Source: Aurifilum marmelostoma (lineage: Eukaryota; Ascomycota; Sordariomycetes; Diaporthales; Cryphonectriaceae). From it: 64,000 nt of DNA. The stretch's first letter is position 1. Each line of letters starts with the position of its first letter. Positions 1 to 12,576 of the stretch are shown here, in pieces. Made by a program: the position numbers and the translations under genes. The notes beneath the pieces were generated by a model. That model was not told the DNA's origin. It saw only the letters and a list, made by a program, of their open reading frames with translations, and ran no database searches. The stretch spans positions 1,860,001-1,924,000 of the forward strand of contig JAMXSV010000003.1 of assembly GCA_027559495.1 (NCBI GenBank), read 5' to 3'.

Positions 1-2832
1 CAAGATTTGACGTTATGTGAAGGGGTGAGGCTGTGGTACAAAGGTACCTGCCACAGTACCTGATCTTACAGCTTCCAGTTTCGACATCCCCTCCCCCCGG
101 CTCTTTCCTTCCCTCCCACCCCCACCGCACGGGCGTTGACTTCAGCCGGGAACAAGGCATCCTGGACTTACCAGACGCTGTGTAGAAGGAAACAGAGAGA
201 GAGAGAGAGACAAGAAGAAAAAGAAAGCAAAAAAGAAAAGAAAAAACTTGAGAAGAGCAACGAAAGCGAGAACTACGGGAAGAAGAGAGGAAAGGAAAGA
301 AGAGAATAGAATAGAAAGGACCGTTGCAGCAGTGCGCAGGAGACGAAGAACAATGAGAGGAAATCTTCTTTCGTCAAGTCTTCTCTTCCCTTCCCAGAGG
401 AGTTTGATAAGTTGCATGCCCGTGGTTGAGATTCCCTTAGTTCATCTTAGCGTTCATTTCCCAATTGACCCTTTCCTTAGGCTTTCTGACACGTTCATCA
501 ATAATCAACTACTATGTATAAAACATGCAGAGTTCGTAGATTCCAAGGGCGAATAATCTATCACCTGGTGGACTGTTCGGGATAGACATGTAATCACGCA
601 GATGTTGGCAGGAACACACAAAGAAGAAGGAAGAAAGAGGGGTCTGCACCTGGCGCGCTAAGGCCAGACCTCCTTCCTGTCACTGCCCCTTCCCCCCCCC
701 CCCCCCCAAAAACTCACGAGGGGTCGGCACTTGCAGTAGACAGTCCCTCAGGCTGTTCATAGTAACACAAGCGCCCGCAATACCAAGCACAAGCCCCATT
801 TTCCAGCAGGCACATTCGCACCCGTCGCATTTGGTCATGTCAGATCTGATGATATGATGCGACACCAACCCATCTGACCAACAACCAACGACCCAGAACA
901 AACCAAGACGTCGGGTTCAGTGGTCATCCTTACCCATCGTTCCCAGCCCCCCTCCTTTCTATATCACTCCTTCCTCTCACGCATGGGTAGACCTCACATA
1001 GTCAAACGGTAAAGCGACGATCCGAGACGGCCCCAATCTGAGGTCATGCAGCCAATATAACCACCGTCACCGCCACGTTACGCAGTGCTGCTCTACGGAG
1101 CACTCTGCATTTCCGATCAATGCCTGACCCGGTCTTGGAATTGGGAGGGGGGGGGCGGGGGCCAAAAAGTTCGATTGTCTGCCACCACCCTACAACGGAG
1201 ATTGTCTTGTCCTCCTCCACTGCAGCCACGATGACAATACCCACACCTCGGCCTGCATGCAGAGAGAACCACATCCATCGAGACTACTTGATGACGAGAC
1301 GGCCAATCAATTACTGCACAGGTGAGTCACTCCTGGAGGGGGGCGGGGATCTAACAAAAAACCAACAGGAATTGGCCACGACAGGATGCTTTTGATGATC
1401 CTGTGTGCGCTGGCTGATTTGTCACCGGCAGCTGGTCGGGTCGGGAGGGTGGTCATGTTGTTTCTTCTACAGATGCAATGCACTCGCCATCTGGCGCCAA
1501 ACCTCGTCGTATCTGCATCTAATCCGGAGTGGCCACCACACCTGCAGAAGAACGGTGAGAGGGCTGGGTCCGATATCCAATCCGCAATGCCGGTTGGGAT
1601 TTTTCCAAATTTCACCTGCATGAGAAGCAAGAAAGTTGCAGCCCAAGACTGCGCCTTTGTATGACCCCCTGGAACCACCAAGGAAAAAAGTCAAACTCAT
1701 CATGGACACGCACGGGTGGCGGCACATGCATTGACGCCGGCGGAGCGCCTGCGACAGTTCATCTTGGCTTGGTTTCCCGCTTCCGTCGCAGGCGCTCGCA
1801 AAACCCGCGTGCACCGTGAGGTGGCGGCCTCCATGATAGTCTGAAGAGCGGGCCAAAGGTGAAAGAAATCAAATCGAGGTCTCAATGCAGTCAGTCATTA
1901 TGCGCATCCACGACGTATCGCATACAACACATGCAGGGAGGGTAGCAGTCGGCCTGGCCAGAGGAAAGAGTCTTCTCGAAAAGGCTGGTCGTCAGATAAT
2001 CAACGGCCCTCGGACCAGCATCTTGCCAGAACGGCGTCAGGACCGCATGTTTGGGGGGAGGGTGGTCCTTTCTGGGCCACCTCGCCGGGGGCTTGACCAC
2101 CAGCAGCATCAGAGTGCCACGGGACTGAGCAGATTGTAACCTCAGGCGGGGTTGCACACCGCGAGGAAATTGACCAAGCTGAGGGCACAGCCTCCGTTGG
2201 TGCCGTGCCCGTGGTCTGCAATACATAACGTCCTAAAACTCAAAAAGAGGCTACGCTACAGCTGGGCTTAAACTCCCAGCAAGCCACACGACTTCTCGGG
2301 ATCAGGGTTCTTGGGGCCGCGCGAAACAAGGTGCTTAGTGCCATTGCCCCTGAGATATATCAGCCTCGGACCCGGACACTCGGTATCGACCAGAATGGAG
2401 CAATCACATAGAAATCTATGTCCAACTATGACGAGGCTGCCAATCAGGCCTCTCTCTTTATTGGGGTCTAATATCTAGCCTGATGGCCATCCACGGCGGC
2501 CAGTTCCAGATGGGAAACGCCCAAAGGGACCCGTATTCTTTGTCTGATTTATCCTTCGAGGATGTAGGTCCTTGATCCACGGCCTTTTTTTTTCTGGGGG
2601 GGGGGGTGTGTGGAGGTACAGAGTCTCCTCTTTCAACTTTCTTTTTTTCTTTATTTCTCCCGCTCTGAGCCTTCTTTCTGCCTCTGGGCGCGTACTACTT
2701 GCTTTTACTTCTTCTGGCTCTGCATAGTATGCCTCCGAACCTTATGTTACACCTTGTTTCGATCTGGCCCATGGTTGGACGCCATCGGGTACTTGTCGGA
2801 CCCACCAACCTCCTGGAAGGTTGAGTCTTGGA

Positions 2833-2833
<1 letters not shown>

Positions 2834-2874
<41 letters not shown>
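2834..2874. repeat. CA dinucleotide microsatellite
   Basis: About 20 uninterrupted CA units in noncoding DNA. Likely length-polymorphic between isolates. Confidence 0.95.
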
Positions 2875-2877
<3 letters not shown>

Positions 2878-5204
2878 CCACGGACTGGCGGTTCGACCGC
2901 TGCTCCGCAGATCCTACAGGCGCCCTAGGACTAGGAAAGGATCCATTTGCAGGCGCAACCGATGACCAACAAATCGACTCCGTCACAGAGGAACTCGCAC
3001 GATACCATGCAGCTGCGTCACATATGCGTCAATGGCCAAAGCGAGGCGGACGGCATGGTTGTTGTACGCAGTACGTTCAACCGGCGTACGCGAAGGCGCG
3101 AATGCAGCACAACTTGCAAACCCTCAACAGACCTGCAGCGTGCCTCGAGCCCGCATGTCCACGTATGAAAGATGCAACGTCAACGGAGAGACGCACAACC
3201 CTACTTGGCCCCCCCTTCGTGGCGCCAACCGCGTCGAAAATCTTGCCATCTGTCACCCTCCTGCCAAGGCAGGTGGTGAGGGCGATGGAGTTACCACCTC
3301 GCCATCATGAGAAACCATCGCCGGGCCCGCTGGCCATGCTGACTTCGCCGCGGACAAGGTAGATCTGTGCGACCACGGATGGTTCCCAACAGTCCTCAGA
3401 GCTCGAGAAATATATGGGGTTGCTCGGCGAGCGTGTGCCATATCCTAGAGGCGCAATCATGGGTTGCCTGCGCAGCTTCAGCCATTGCCTGCAGTCCTCT
3501 CTGTAGACGAAGTGAGAGAGGACTTTTGGCCCAGCCTCCCGACATACAGTACATTAGCTGGAACACACACTCAAAGCCGCCTACCAGAAATGTGGGGAGA
3601 CACCATAGGTGGTGCACCTGATCCTTGGGGGTAGGGGGGGGGGTCAAGAACTAGCATTAATCCCGGTTAGCCATGTGTTTCCTGGCAAGGTGGTCGTCGG
3701 CAATACCGGCCTCGGTGATCATGCCACTTCAACGCGCCTCGACCGATGCGGTGTCCACGGGTTTCCAAGAGATTGCTTGTTGGTACAAGCGGCGGCCGTG
3801 ATGATGACAGCCCGCTGCACAAGAGATTACGAGGTGACGCTCTCGATGACAGCACATCGTCATCACATATTTAATTGCGTCTAGGTCGCCTCCCACCCAC
3901 CAGGAGCTGTGGGTCGCCGACGAATTGAAGCCTCACTTCTTTCGTCAGTCAGCCGTGGAGGGGGAATTGACCAACGTGGCCAGCAATGCAACCACCGTCG
4001 ACCCTCGTGACTCTTTGTTTTCCTCGGGAAGGAAATTGAAAAGTGTATATCAGTGGTCGTCGACCACCTCGATACGACAGCGCATGCATGGACCCCCGAC
4101 GAGGATTGCAGAGTATCACCATGGGTTTTTTTAGTTTTGGCGCCGAGAGCCCAGACTGGGCGGCAATGCAGTCGTACCCTCGCCTCGCTTGCTGCTGAGC
4201 GAGGACGCTTGGGTGGCGTCGCGGATGTCTACCGGGTTGCTTGCATCGAGTACCACCAATTGTGACTGGCCGAGGCAGCGCTTCGATCTGAGTTATTTTT
4301 TTTGTGCGACCATACCATCAAGACGCCGAACCACTCGGGTAATTTAGCTACCGTTACATGACCAGCCAACTTGGGGGCCAGATGGACACGCAGTCCGATC
4401 AGATGTTAATCTGTGTGACCACCACTACACATTCATCCTACCCCGCCAACACATACGCCGCTTGACCGCAGGTGAACGTGATGAGACTTTTGGCCCCGAT
4501 ATCAACAACACATGCACTACTGGATCTGCATCCAACTACGAGAAACAGTCTTGTCGATTGTCCTCTTTGTGTTTGCTGACAATCAAGGAGAAGAAGGAGG
4601 AGGACGAGGACGAGGACGAGGAGGACGAGGAGAAGGAAAAGGAGGGCCTACCAGTGGTGTCCTGGGGGGCACCACGTCACGCGTCAGTGCATCACCGGGC
4701 TTCGATCGATGCAGAGACCCGATATCGATGCCGAGAGAAGTATGAGCACCATAGCCTCTACTGCTTCAAGCCGTGCGCCATCACCGTCAGAACGCTTCCC
4801 TACCGTGGGGCCAAACTTTCTTTATTTTTTCTTATTTTTTCTTTCTTTTTTCATCTCATCTTCTAATGCGAGTCATCATCTGACTGGACTACTTGTCTCT
4901 GGTACTAATGATTTCTCGACCCAGCGTTCGAGTTGGGCTGGCGCTGTGGCCACTTGGGGGCGCGCATTGATGTTCCACACTGGTAGAAGGCAGGAAGGAT
5001 CACTACACTATTGCCATCCATTAGAGGCCAGGATCGAGAGACCCAGCATATTGACAATTCAGCTCTCAACAAAGATATACTACACACATCACGCCAAAGC
5101 CGACACCAAATCCTGCATCGCACATCTTCGTACAAGAAAGAGTGCGCCAATCTTGGCCCAGACGGACGAGATGGTATGCTAGGTCCAATCCTGTTCCTGA
5201 GCGT

Positions 5205-5226
5205 CCTGTCCTGTCCTGTCCTGTCC
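5205..5226. repeat. CTGTC pentanucleotide tandem repeat
   Basis: Four consecutive copies of a CTGTC unit and a partial fifth, in intergenic DNA. A short minisatellite with no sign of function. Confidence 0.85.
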
Positions 5227-6339
5227 TCCCAGAGCAGCGTGTGATCGGCACGACAGCACAGGCGCGTCGTAACACGATGCCAAAACCTTCTTGTTAGCGT
5301 TCATTGCCCGCCCCAGCTGATCTGTCCCGCCTTCTCCATTCCACGCAACATGCACCCAGGTAAGCCTTGCACAGCAATACTTACCGATTCAGAACAGAGG
5401 TAGCGAGTGCGGCGGACCCGCTAGACATGAAGACGACGACGACTCAGGTCGGTTAACTAATTGGCTTCCTAGGCCTGACTCGTCCGTGCCCTCCCGTCGC
5501 AAACGGCCCAGGGCTGCAACTTTCTCGCCTCGGGGCTGCTCGTTTCAAGTTCGATCGATCCTTTCTTACAAGAGACGACAAGGGGAGAGAACAAGGCGCC
5601 GAAATCATTTGCACCAGCTCCTCCGATATACTTACATAGTTTATCTACTAGCACCGGGGAAGGAGGCGTTCCGGCTCCTTGACCCCCAAGTAAGCAAGCA
5701 AGCAAACAGCACAAGCAGCAGCAGCAAGTGCCCACCAGCTCCGGCCGCATCATCACGTCACACAAGTGGCCCCCCCCCCTTGTCGGACCCTCGTGCCCTT
5801 CCTTTTCTGAAGATGGTCAGAAGTTTCGAGAGGCGCACAGGCTCACAGGCTCATGGGTGCACAGGCGTGCTGCAGGGCCACGTAGATACGTACTCGGTCT
5901 ACTCCTCCGTGCATGCTCGGCCGAGTGAGAATGAGAGCAAGAAAGAGCCTCCACCAGTCCTTTTATTCTTCATACTATCTTACACTTTCCGCACCAGAAT
6001 GAATACTGCTGCGTTTTGGATAGCCTTCCAGGCATGTTCTTCGCTAGTCGGGTACGGGACCCCCCGGCCAAATCGCTTTACTCACTCATCCCATGCATGC
6101 CCTGGTCCTCATCTCCGGCAATCGCTGAGCTGCCCTGGCCGTGTACGAGAAGAGCGCCGCCAGCCATGATGACCCGTGGTGAGAGCGTGTGTGGCTGTCT
6201 CGTGGCGCTCCTTCGTCTGTCGGCACGACCGGACCAGAACGTGAAAGCCTGTATTGTGATCTGTTGGGTAGCAAGGTCAGGGTTCAAGGTCGGCGGTGGT
6301 CGTGGTGATGTGTTCCTGCCGAGTGCCAGGGGGGGACCA

Positions 6340-6343
<4 letters not shown>

Positions 6344-6420
<77 letters not shown>
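6344..6420. repeat. Compound TC/CA microsatellite
   Basis: About 21 TC units run directly into about 16 CA units, giving a 77-nt pyrimidine/alternating array. It is the longest simple-sequence tract in the window and lies in noncoding DNA. Confidence 0.95.
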
Positions 6421-6422
<2 letters not shown>

Positions 6423-9400
6423 TCTTCCGTCTCCTCTTCTTCTCACCCACTGCTTTCATTACGTTGTCGTACCTGGGGCTTGCTAGTCGTGTATAAATTT
6501 AGCATCAAATTTTATGATTGCAGAAACCAGGCCTAGCCTGCGCCGCAGGCCAGCACATGCTTGCGTCTATGGGGGGATGCGCGCAGACCCTCCCGGTTCC
6601 CAACCCCATCCTCTTCTCTTTTCTCTGTGTCCAAGGAGGACCCAGTCCGAAGGGTGTGTCTCTGACCGCTGTCGCCGATGCAAGAGGGCTTGCAGAGCGA
6701 GGAGTGCATGGGCGGCAGCCGACCGACCCATGGTCACCCACAATCCACTTTCTCCGTAGCTAGTGGGTTCGAGATGGTCTTCCAGAAGTGTTCGACGAGT
6801 GGATATGGGCCGTTGCACAAGGTTTTAAGTCCCTCCAGACCACCTTAACCCCCCCCCCCCCTCTCCCCCTTCTATTCTCTTCCTCCCCACCGGACCCTGC
6901 TACATATAGTACGTTGCAAACCAGTAGTAGGGCTGTATGTAACGAAAGTGGGTTTTATGTCTCTCACTCTCTCTTGTGTGTCTTCTTGTGTTGGCCAAGT
7001 GTCTGGTCCACTCTGGCCTCTCCTGCAGAGTGCGTCTCGAGACGAGCGGGCTGGGGCCGTACAAGATCGTCCGCCCGCGGTTCCTGCTAGCCGGGCCAGC
7101 CACCTAGGGACCCAGAGATCCGACCTGTCAGGCGCACGAGAAATCTGCTGCCTTGGAAAGCTGGAAACGGGAGGATGAGGAAGAGGGTCGATAGGAGTTT
7201 TTGGTGGTCGTGTCTTCCTGCTTAGCTGGCCGCCCTCCCGCCCCAGTGACTGGGCAATGCTGGCTTGGGATTTTGGAGTTTCACCCTCCAAGCCCCATTC
7301 ACCCAAACGCTCCTCTGCTTTTCTTTTCTAAAAAAAAAGAAAAAAAATAGGAAAAAAGCAAAAATACCACCATGGTGGAACATGGGGGATCGGGCGCGAA
7401 TCGCGTCAGGCGTCGATCAAAGATGGATGAATGGATGTGTCTCTTGCATTTCCCCCCCCCCCCCCTTCCCCCTCCTCCGTGCATTATCTGCGAGGCCCCA
7501 ACGCTACACGCTACTGCTGCTTGCTCGCTGGCTGGCAAAAAAAAATGCCATGCTGGCCGGGGCCCCGAGGCGACGGATGGGGCACCACCCACCCCACGGA
7601 GGGACTTCGCCGGCGGTGAAGGGCGCTGGGGGGGGGGGTTGTTTCTTGTCCCGACGCTGGGCTATCGATCAATCAATCAGTCACCACCACATCAAGATGA
7701 GGCGCGCTTGTGAGGCTCGCGCATGGTGCGTTGTAGGTGAAAATTGATTTTTTTTTCTTCACCAAGAAAAAGAAGTGAGAAACATTCACGACTCAACTGG
7801 TGGGAACTCTTATGCAGGACGCCATGGCGAGTCGTCGACGTGGCTCGCCGTGACAATGGTTGTTGGCATCGCTGGCGAGCCCGATGATTGATACGTAGCC
7901 GTGCATATCGTTGGGGGGGCCTATAGCAAGTTACCGACATCGTCGTTGTCCTGCTCGCGCCCTCCGCCTCTCTCTCTCTCACAGACTTGTTCTGTGGGCC
8001 TCCGGTATGCATGGTCAACGCCCGACTCGCTGTTCCTGATTGTCGTGAAGTGAGTTGTGCCTGGTGGTCCCGGGTTCATTCGTCCCTGGATCGTTGACCA
8101 GCTCGCCTGCTGCGGATGGCGGATGAGTTGTTGACTGGGTCTTGGGGACAACAAGGACACGCACGGCTTGTTTGTTTTTTTTTTAAAATCCAGATCCTGG
8201 AGCTGGGGCTACGGTGTGCAAGTATGGGTCTTTTTGCTGGTGACTTGGCTGTTCGTTGTCTCGTCTAGTAGTGTCTTGAGGGGAGGAAGTGCATGGAGGA
8301 GGGGCGGCGAGTTGCCATGGTCTGTCTTGGGGAGGATGATGAGAACTGGCCAACACCATAGGGCGCCCTTCGGCCTGATCATGGCAGTGGTTGATAGGCA
8401 TATGGGACATAGTGCGCGTGTAATTAGCTGTTGTGGATGTTCTTATCGACGGCGAGGCGAGAGAGGACGCTGTCTAGCATTCAAGAGATACTTCATTGGC
8501 TGTTTCCTTCTTGAGGTGATATGCTCAGATCAGCCTCGGGCTCGCGCAGGTTCGAGAAGTGACCATCCTCTTGTTCGAGGGGGGAAATCCTGTTTGTGGA
8601 TGGAAAAGCCCCGTAGCCGACGATGATGCTAAGCTCCATGCCCAAGCTCGCAGAAACGCCGGCGGAGAAAGCAACTTATGTTCTCCTCCAGCTCGCCGTC
8701 GAAAAGCATGGGCTCACGGGTGTACAAGCTCGCAGGCAGCCCTGCAAAGAGGACAGTAGACATCATGAGCAATTGTTGGACGTAGTAGTTGTGAGGACCC
8801 TCTCTGACATGAACAAACCCCCTCTTATCATGATGCGCACAGAGAAGATTCTAGGCACAGGCCGGTCAGTACGGAGTCAGGTGGATTGGCGGCAGACGGC
8901 CCGGTGTATTACTTCCAGACTATCTTGTCAAGTAAGGCTGGCTGCGCAAGTCCTGTGCCACAATGATGACTGGCAGACGGTTGTGACACTGCTGTCTCTT
9001 TCAGTATATGATGCTCGCGCCAACGCCACTGTTGCAGTCTTCGATATTTATGATGAGCTGCGCAAGCCAATGCCCTGGTAGCTGAGAGCTCTGTGGCAGC
9101 ATGGCGGCATACGAGAGGGACGGCCGGATTTCCTTGTTGTTTCCTCTCGGTCCCCTGGTGGCGGGTCCCTTTACTTGAGCGCAGCCTCGGGATGCTGGAA
9201 CCGATGCTTCGATATAGCATCGAGTGTGCTCGCAGCAGCAGAGAGTGTCTGTAGCTCTGTTATCCTCAGCCCCTGTATTGACTGCGGCTTTCAGGCATAA
9301 TCGTGCCGTCCCTGCCTCGCTGTAGCATGTCGGCATTCTCGTGTCAGAGCCTCGAAATGTTCATGCCAGCCAGACTTGATCGAATTATGCCGGAACCACC

Positions 9401-9518
9401 GTGTACCACCCACTCCGACTCCAAGAATACACAAACGCCTTCCTCCAAACTCCGTAGCGGGTATGTAGTAAATCCAAATCGATGTCGCCGATCGCTCGTG
9501 TCGTCGTCGTCGCTCCGT

Positions 9519-9937
9519 TTAGAATCCAATCAACAAGTTCAGCTGCATGTCTGTCAGGGTCAGGTCTTCCAAAGCACAGCACGCAAAGAGGGGCCTTTGA
9601 CACAAGCCCCTCGCAGCGCAATCTTCTTCTACCAAGGGGTTCAACATACAGCCATGACCACGCAGCATATGCTCACGTAGGGGCTCAGACGTTCCCCTAT
9701 GCGAGCAAACTTCCAAAAGAAGCTCACGGGGACCGTGTCTTTGCGCTTGTCGAGGAGGGACGGCATCATGTCGTGCACGTAGGCGGATGTGCAGATCAGC
9801 AGGAGGACGACGAGGAGGAGGGACTGGAAGTTGAAGAGCGCAGTCTGTGACGGTGGGAAGGGGAGGGCGCACTTGGTCAGTGGGACTGAATGTATTGTGT
9901 GTGTCCAGGGAGGGTGTCTGATGAGGGTACATACCAT
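9519..9937 (-). CDS. KSH1: Kish/TMEM167 family protein, early secretory pathway
   Basis: Three exons, transcribed right to left: 9937-9935 (the ATG alone), 9844-9650 and 9542-9519; 73 aa, the usual family length (about 72). Introns are 9934-9845 (GTATGT...CACAG) and 9649-9543 (GTATGT...GCAG). After Met the protein reads TALFNFQSLLL, then a first membrane segment, the PSLLD turn, FWKFARIGERLSPYV and a second membrane segment, matching Kish proteins along their whole length. Yeast Ksh1 is an essential small Golgi/ER membrane protein needed for secretion. Without the 3' intron the frame would stop after VVMAVC; splicing to exon 3 gives VVMALNLLIGF, which fits the family's hydrophobic end better. 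It is divergent to TAF13, with 600 bp between start codons. Confidence 0.9.
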
Positions 9938-10538
9938 GTTTGCTGGCTGTGAGAGAAGAGTCTGAAGAGGATTCTGTTCACAAACACACAGTACCTCTGA
10001 TGAAGATACTGGCTCTGTGGGTGGGTGATTGTTTGTGGGGGAGCTGTGGCGACTTGGACAAGTGTGTTTGTGTTTGAGGCTTGTGATGATATTACTTTAG
10101 GGACAAGGTGTTGAGAGAGCCCAGGTACTGTACCTTACTGTACCTTACCACTGCTTACCTACAGCAGCAAGGCTGCAAGGCGCACCAGCATACCCCACCC
10201 CCCTGTAAGTAAGGAGCACGGGCCAGCTTCACCCTCCTCCACCTGCCGTCACTTCACATGCAAGTCCAGCAACCACACAACAAGCTCTCCAACTTTCTCT
10301 TGAAGCCTTGACCATTTTCCATCCTGACCCTCATCTGCGACAGCTTCTCTGCCTGCCTCTACCCCGATGAAGACTGTTGCTGCCCTCCTGGAACGCAGCG
10401 ATAGACCCCGGCAGCACGGCTGAGGCATCGCCCTCCCCGCCATACGACGCCCCGAGTTGTCCTCGAGCAAATCCACCACTCGCCTCCCTGTTCGAAAAAG
10501 AGAAAGGTCATCACAGCCCTCAGAGGGTCGTCGCCAAG
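9938..10538. other. Divergent promoter between KSH1 and TAF13
   Basis: A 601-bp spacer between two divergently read start codons. It contains GTACTGTACCTTACTG-like short direct repeats near 10121-10150 and no open frame worth calling. No specific factor-binding site can be assigned. Confidence 0.5.
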
Positions 10539-11249
10539 ATGGAGCCACGCGCGCGCGCCGGCAAAAATGTCGGCAAGATGAACTTCAGCTATCAAGAGCG
10601 TACGCACGCGTCTCACCTCTGCTACTTCCCAGAACCCCAAGCAACTCCCCCCCCCCCAAAACAAATCCGTTCACATTGTTGCATGTGCTAAAATCCCGAG
10701 GGCTTTCCCCCCCCCCCACTCTCCTCCCCAGTGACCCAGTTCCTCATCGCACACGGCGACTCCCGACAGCCCCTGCAGGAAACGATGCGCGTCCTCGACG
10801 AGATCCTCACCGAGTTCATCCAGGGCGTGTCCTTTGAGGCCTCGCGCGTGGCGCAGCTCGCGGGCCGGCAAAAGGTCAAGTACGAGGACTTCCAGTTCGC
10901 CATGCGCAAGAGCCCCGTGTTCCTGGGCAAGGCCGCCGAGAACAAGGAGCTGCGCGAGGCCCTCGAGAAGCAGCGCAAGATGTTTGACGAGGACGAATAC
11001 GTCAAGGACGACGGCGAGGGCGGCGGTGCTGCCGCGGCCGCGGCCGGAGGGCCCAGCCGGGGCCGCAAGCGCAAGGCTCCCGGTGCTGGTGCTGCCAGTG
11101 CTGCCGGGCAGGCGAGCGGCAATGGCGAGCAGGCGAATGGTGGCGGTGGCGATGGCGGCGGCGGCGGCGGTGGCGATGAGGAGGAGCTGGGAGATGCGGA
11201 CGACGAGGAGCTCGATCAGCTCGTGGCGCCGGGCAGCCGGAAGGCTTAG
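10539..11249 (+). CDS. TAF13: TFIID subunit 13 (histone-fold)
   Basis: Two exons, 10539-10599 and 10732-11249, joined across a 132-nt intron (donor GTACGC, acceptor CCCCAG); 192 aa. The N-terminus reads KMNFSYQEL, then LTQFLIAHGD, a histone-fold helix set (RVLDEILTEFIQG, QKVKYEDFQFAMRK) and the downstream ENKELREALEKQRKMFDE helix typical of TAF13. TAF13 pairs with TAF11 in TFIID. The family is usually about 120-170 aa; the extra length is a C-terminal tail with a basic patch (RGRKRKAP, a likely nuclear signal), a glycine run and an acidic DEEELGDADDEELDQL end. The splice is well supported because it joins the two halves of the first histone-fold helix in frame. Confidence 0.88.
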
Positions 11250-12576
11250 AAGGCCAAGAACGGTACCCGGACCCAGGCGAAGAAGACAAAGAAAAAGAGA
11301 ACCCTTGGTTTCGTTTGACGAGGGGCCTATCACCTCGATTCGTTGATTTTCCACAACTACAGCATGGCGATGGCGTTACAGGGGAAAAGGGTACTATCAC
11401 GGACGGGCCCCAGAGAGGTGTTTTCATGGGAACTCTGGGCTCTAACACCATCATCAGGTACGGCTGAGGCACTCAAATTGCTATTTTAAACAAAAATCAC
11501 ATTCATGCAGCTGTTCATGATGTGTATCTGTTTGCGCGCTCAGTGAGGGGTTCTGAGCAAGGTCACTCACAGCCTGCTCATCCAACCGAGTCTCACGGAT
11601 TCGAATGGAGGTTTGCCGAGCCCGCGACGACATCACTAGTTCGATCACGATGGTCAGCATCTTGTAGGGCATCGCTTCGAGAGGAAGTATGTCTCAGAAA
11701 CAGTTGACGCAACAGTGACCACGAGAAGAGATGCGCCACCAGGCTGGCTCTTCGTCAGCAGTCGTGAGTTATGTCATTGTGGCATCTTGAAGCAAAACCC
11801 TTAGATTTTGGGCACATCTACAGAATCCAGACTCTTATCACTGGGCATGGGACGAAAACACCAACTAGAGCTCCTGGCTGGTGCTCCTTTCGGATGAGAC
11901 AACAAGGCTGCAATGGTCCCAAGACTAGAGAAATCCTGTAGAGAAGGCACACCGAGGATGCTAGAATCCAGACTTGTCTTTCCATACACTTCCCCAGCTC
12001 TCGATGTGTTCATGCTGGTCGGGAGAATTCTTCTCAGCTACCAGTTCGAGGAGTCTGCTCCGGCTGGCCCAGTGAGTGGCACGAAGTCAGCCTGACCAGA
12101 AGACGGCGGGTTCTAGACGCAGGCCCCGATGAAACCCTTTGAATCCAGGCTGCCACATTGCACGAGGCATTTTCACAATCGCGCCCGTATTTTCAGCCAT
12201 CGTCAACACCCATACAATGTCCAAGGTCAAATCCCCCCCCCCTCTCACCGATCTGGGCTGATTGGCTCGAGGCGCAGGCTGCCTCCAGCTAAGGAGTACG
12301 TAGGCGCACGTGTCTCACAGCGTCAGCAGTGCAGCAACGCTAGAGGGGACTCCGATGCGACCCATGTTGAAGGGGACATAATGCAAGGCGCTCAGCCACA
12401 TTGCGATCGAGGCAGAGAATGTGAACCTCCGCCGCCCAAATCGATATATCCTGAGAAAAGAATGAATGTGTCCATGGCTCGTGAATTGATTTGTTAACTG
12501 GTATTTGCCACCTGTCCCCAGGAATCGGGTCGTGAGACGCAAGATCGCGAAGTCGCCCTCTTTGCGCATTTCAATC
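11250..12576. other. Intergenic, no gene seen
   Basis: A 1.3-kb spacer between TAF13 and the HeLo-like gene. It should contain the TAF13 3' UTR and the promoter of the next gene. A C11 run lies near 12232. Short open frames on both strands lack conservation and splice context. Confidence 0.5.

Larger units (their letters stand above)
1..9518. other. Gene-poor region, no supportable gene
   Basis: I read both strands and found no family, no convincing exon chain and no tRNA or rRNA. The longest frames (2610-3362 plus, 8168-8626 plus, 8623-9081 plus) have no domain-like conservation; the first is interrupted by a translated CA microsatellite. What is visible is simple sequence: a C16 run at 692-707, G runs near 1147, 2597 and 3633, C runs near 5770, 6850 and 7450, a CA array at 2834-2874, a CTGTC pentanucleotide array around 5205-5226, and a TC/CA compound array at 6344-6420. 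The region may hold long UTRs, regulatory DNA or a noncoding RNA, but nothing in the sequence proves it. Confidence 0.6.

Noticed and set aside
995..1065. tRNA-like A box (TAGTCAAACGG) near 1000
   Set aside because: No matching B box (GGTTCGANNCC) at the proper distance and no foldable acceptor stem.
2610..3362. 250-codon frame with a poly-Thr/His stretch
   Set aside because: The repeat comes from the CA microsatellite. No domain, no splice context and no conservation-like pattern.
6344..6420. Long TC/CA array as a mobile-element end or CRISPR-like array
   Set aside because: It is a simple microsatellite without spacers, terminal inverted repeats or a nearby transposase.
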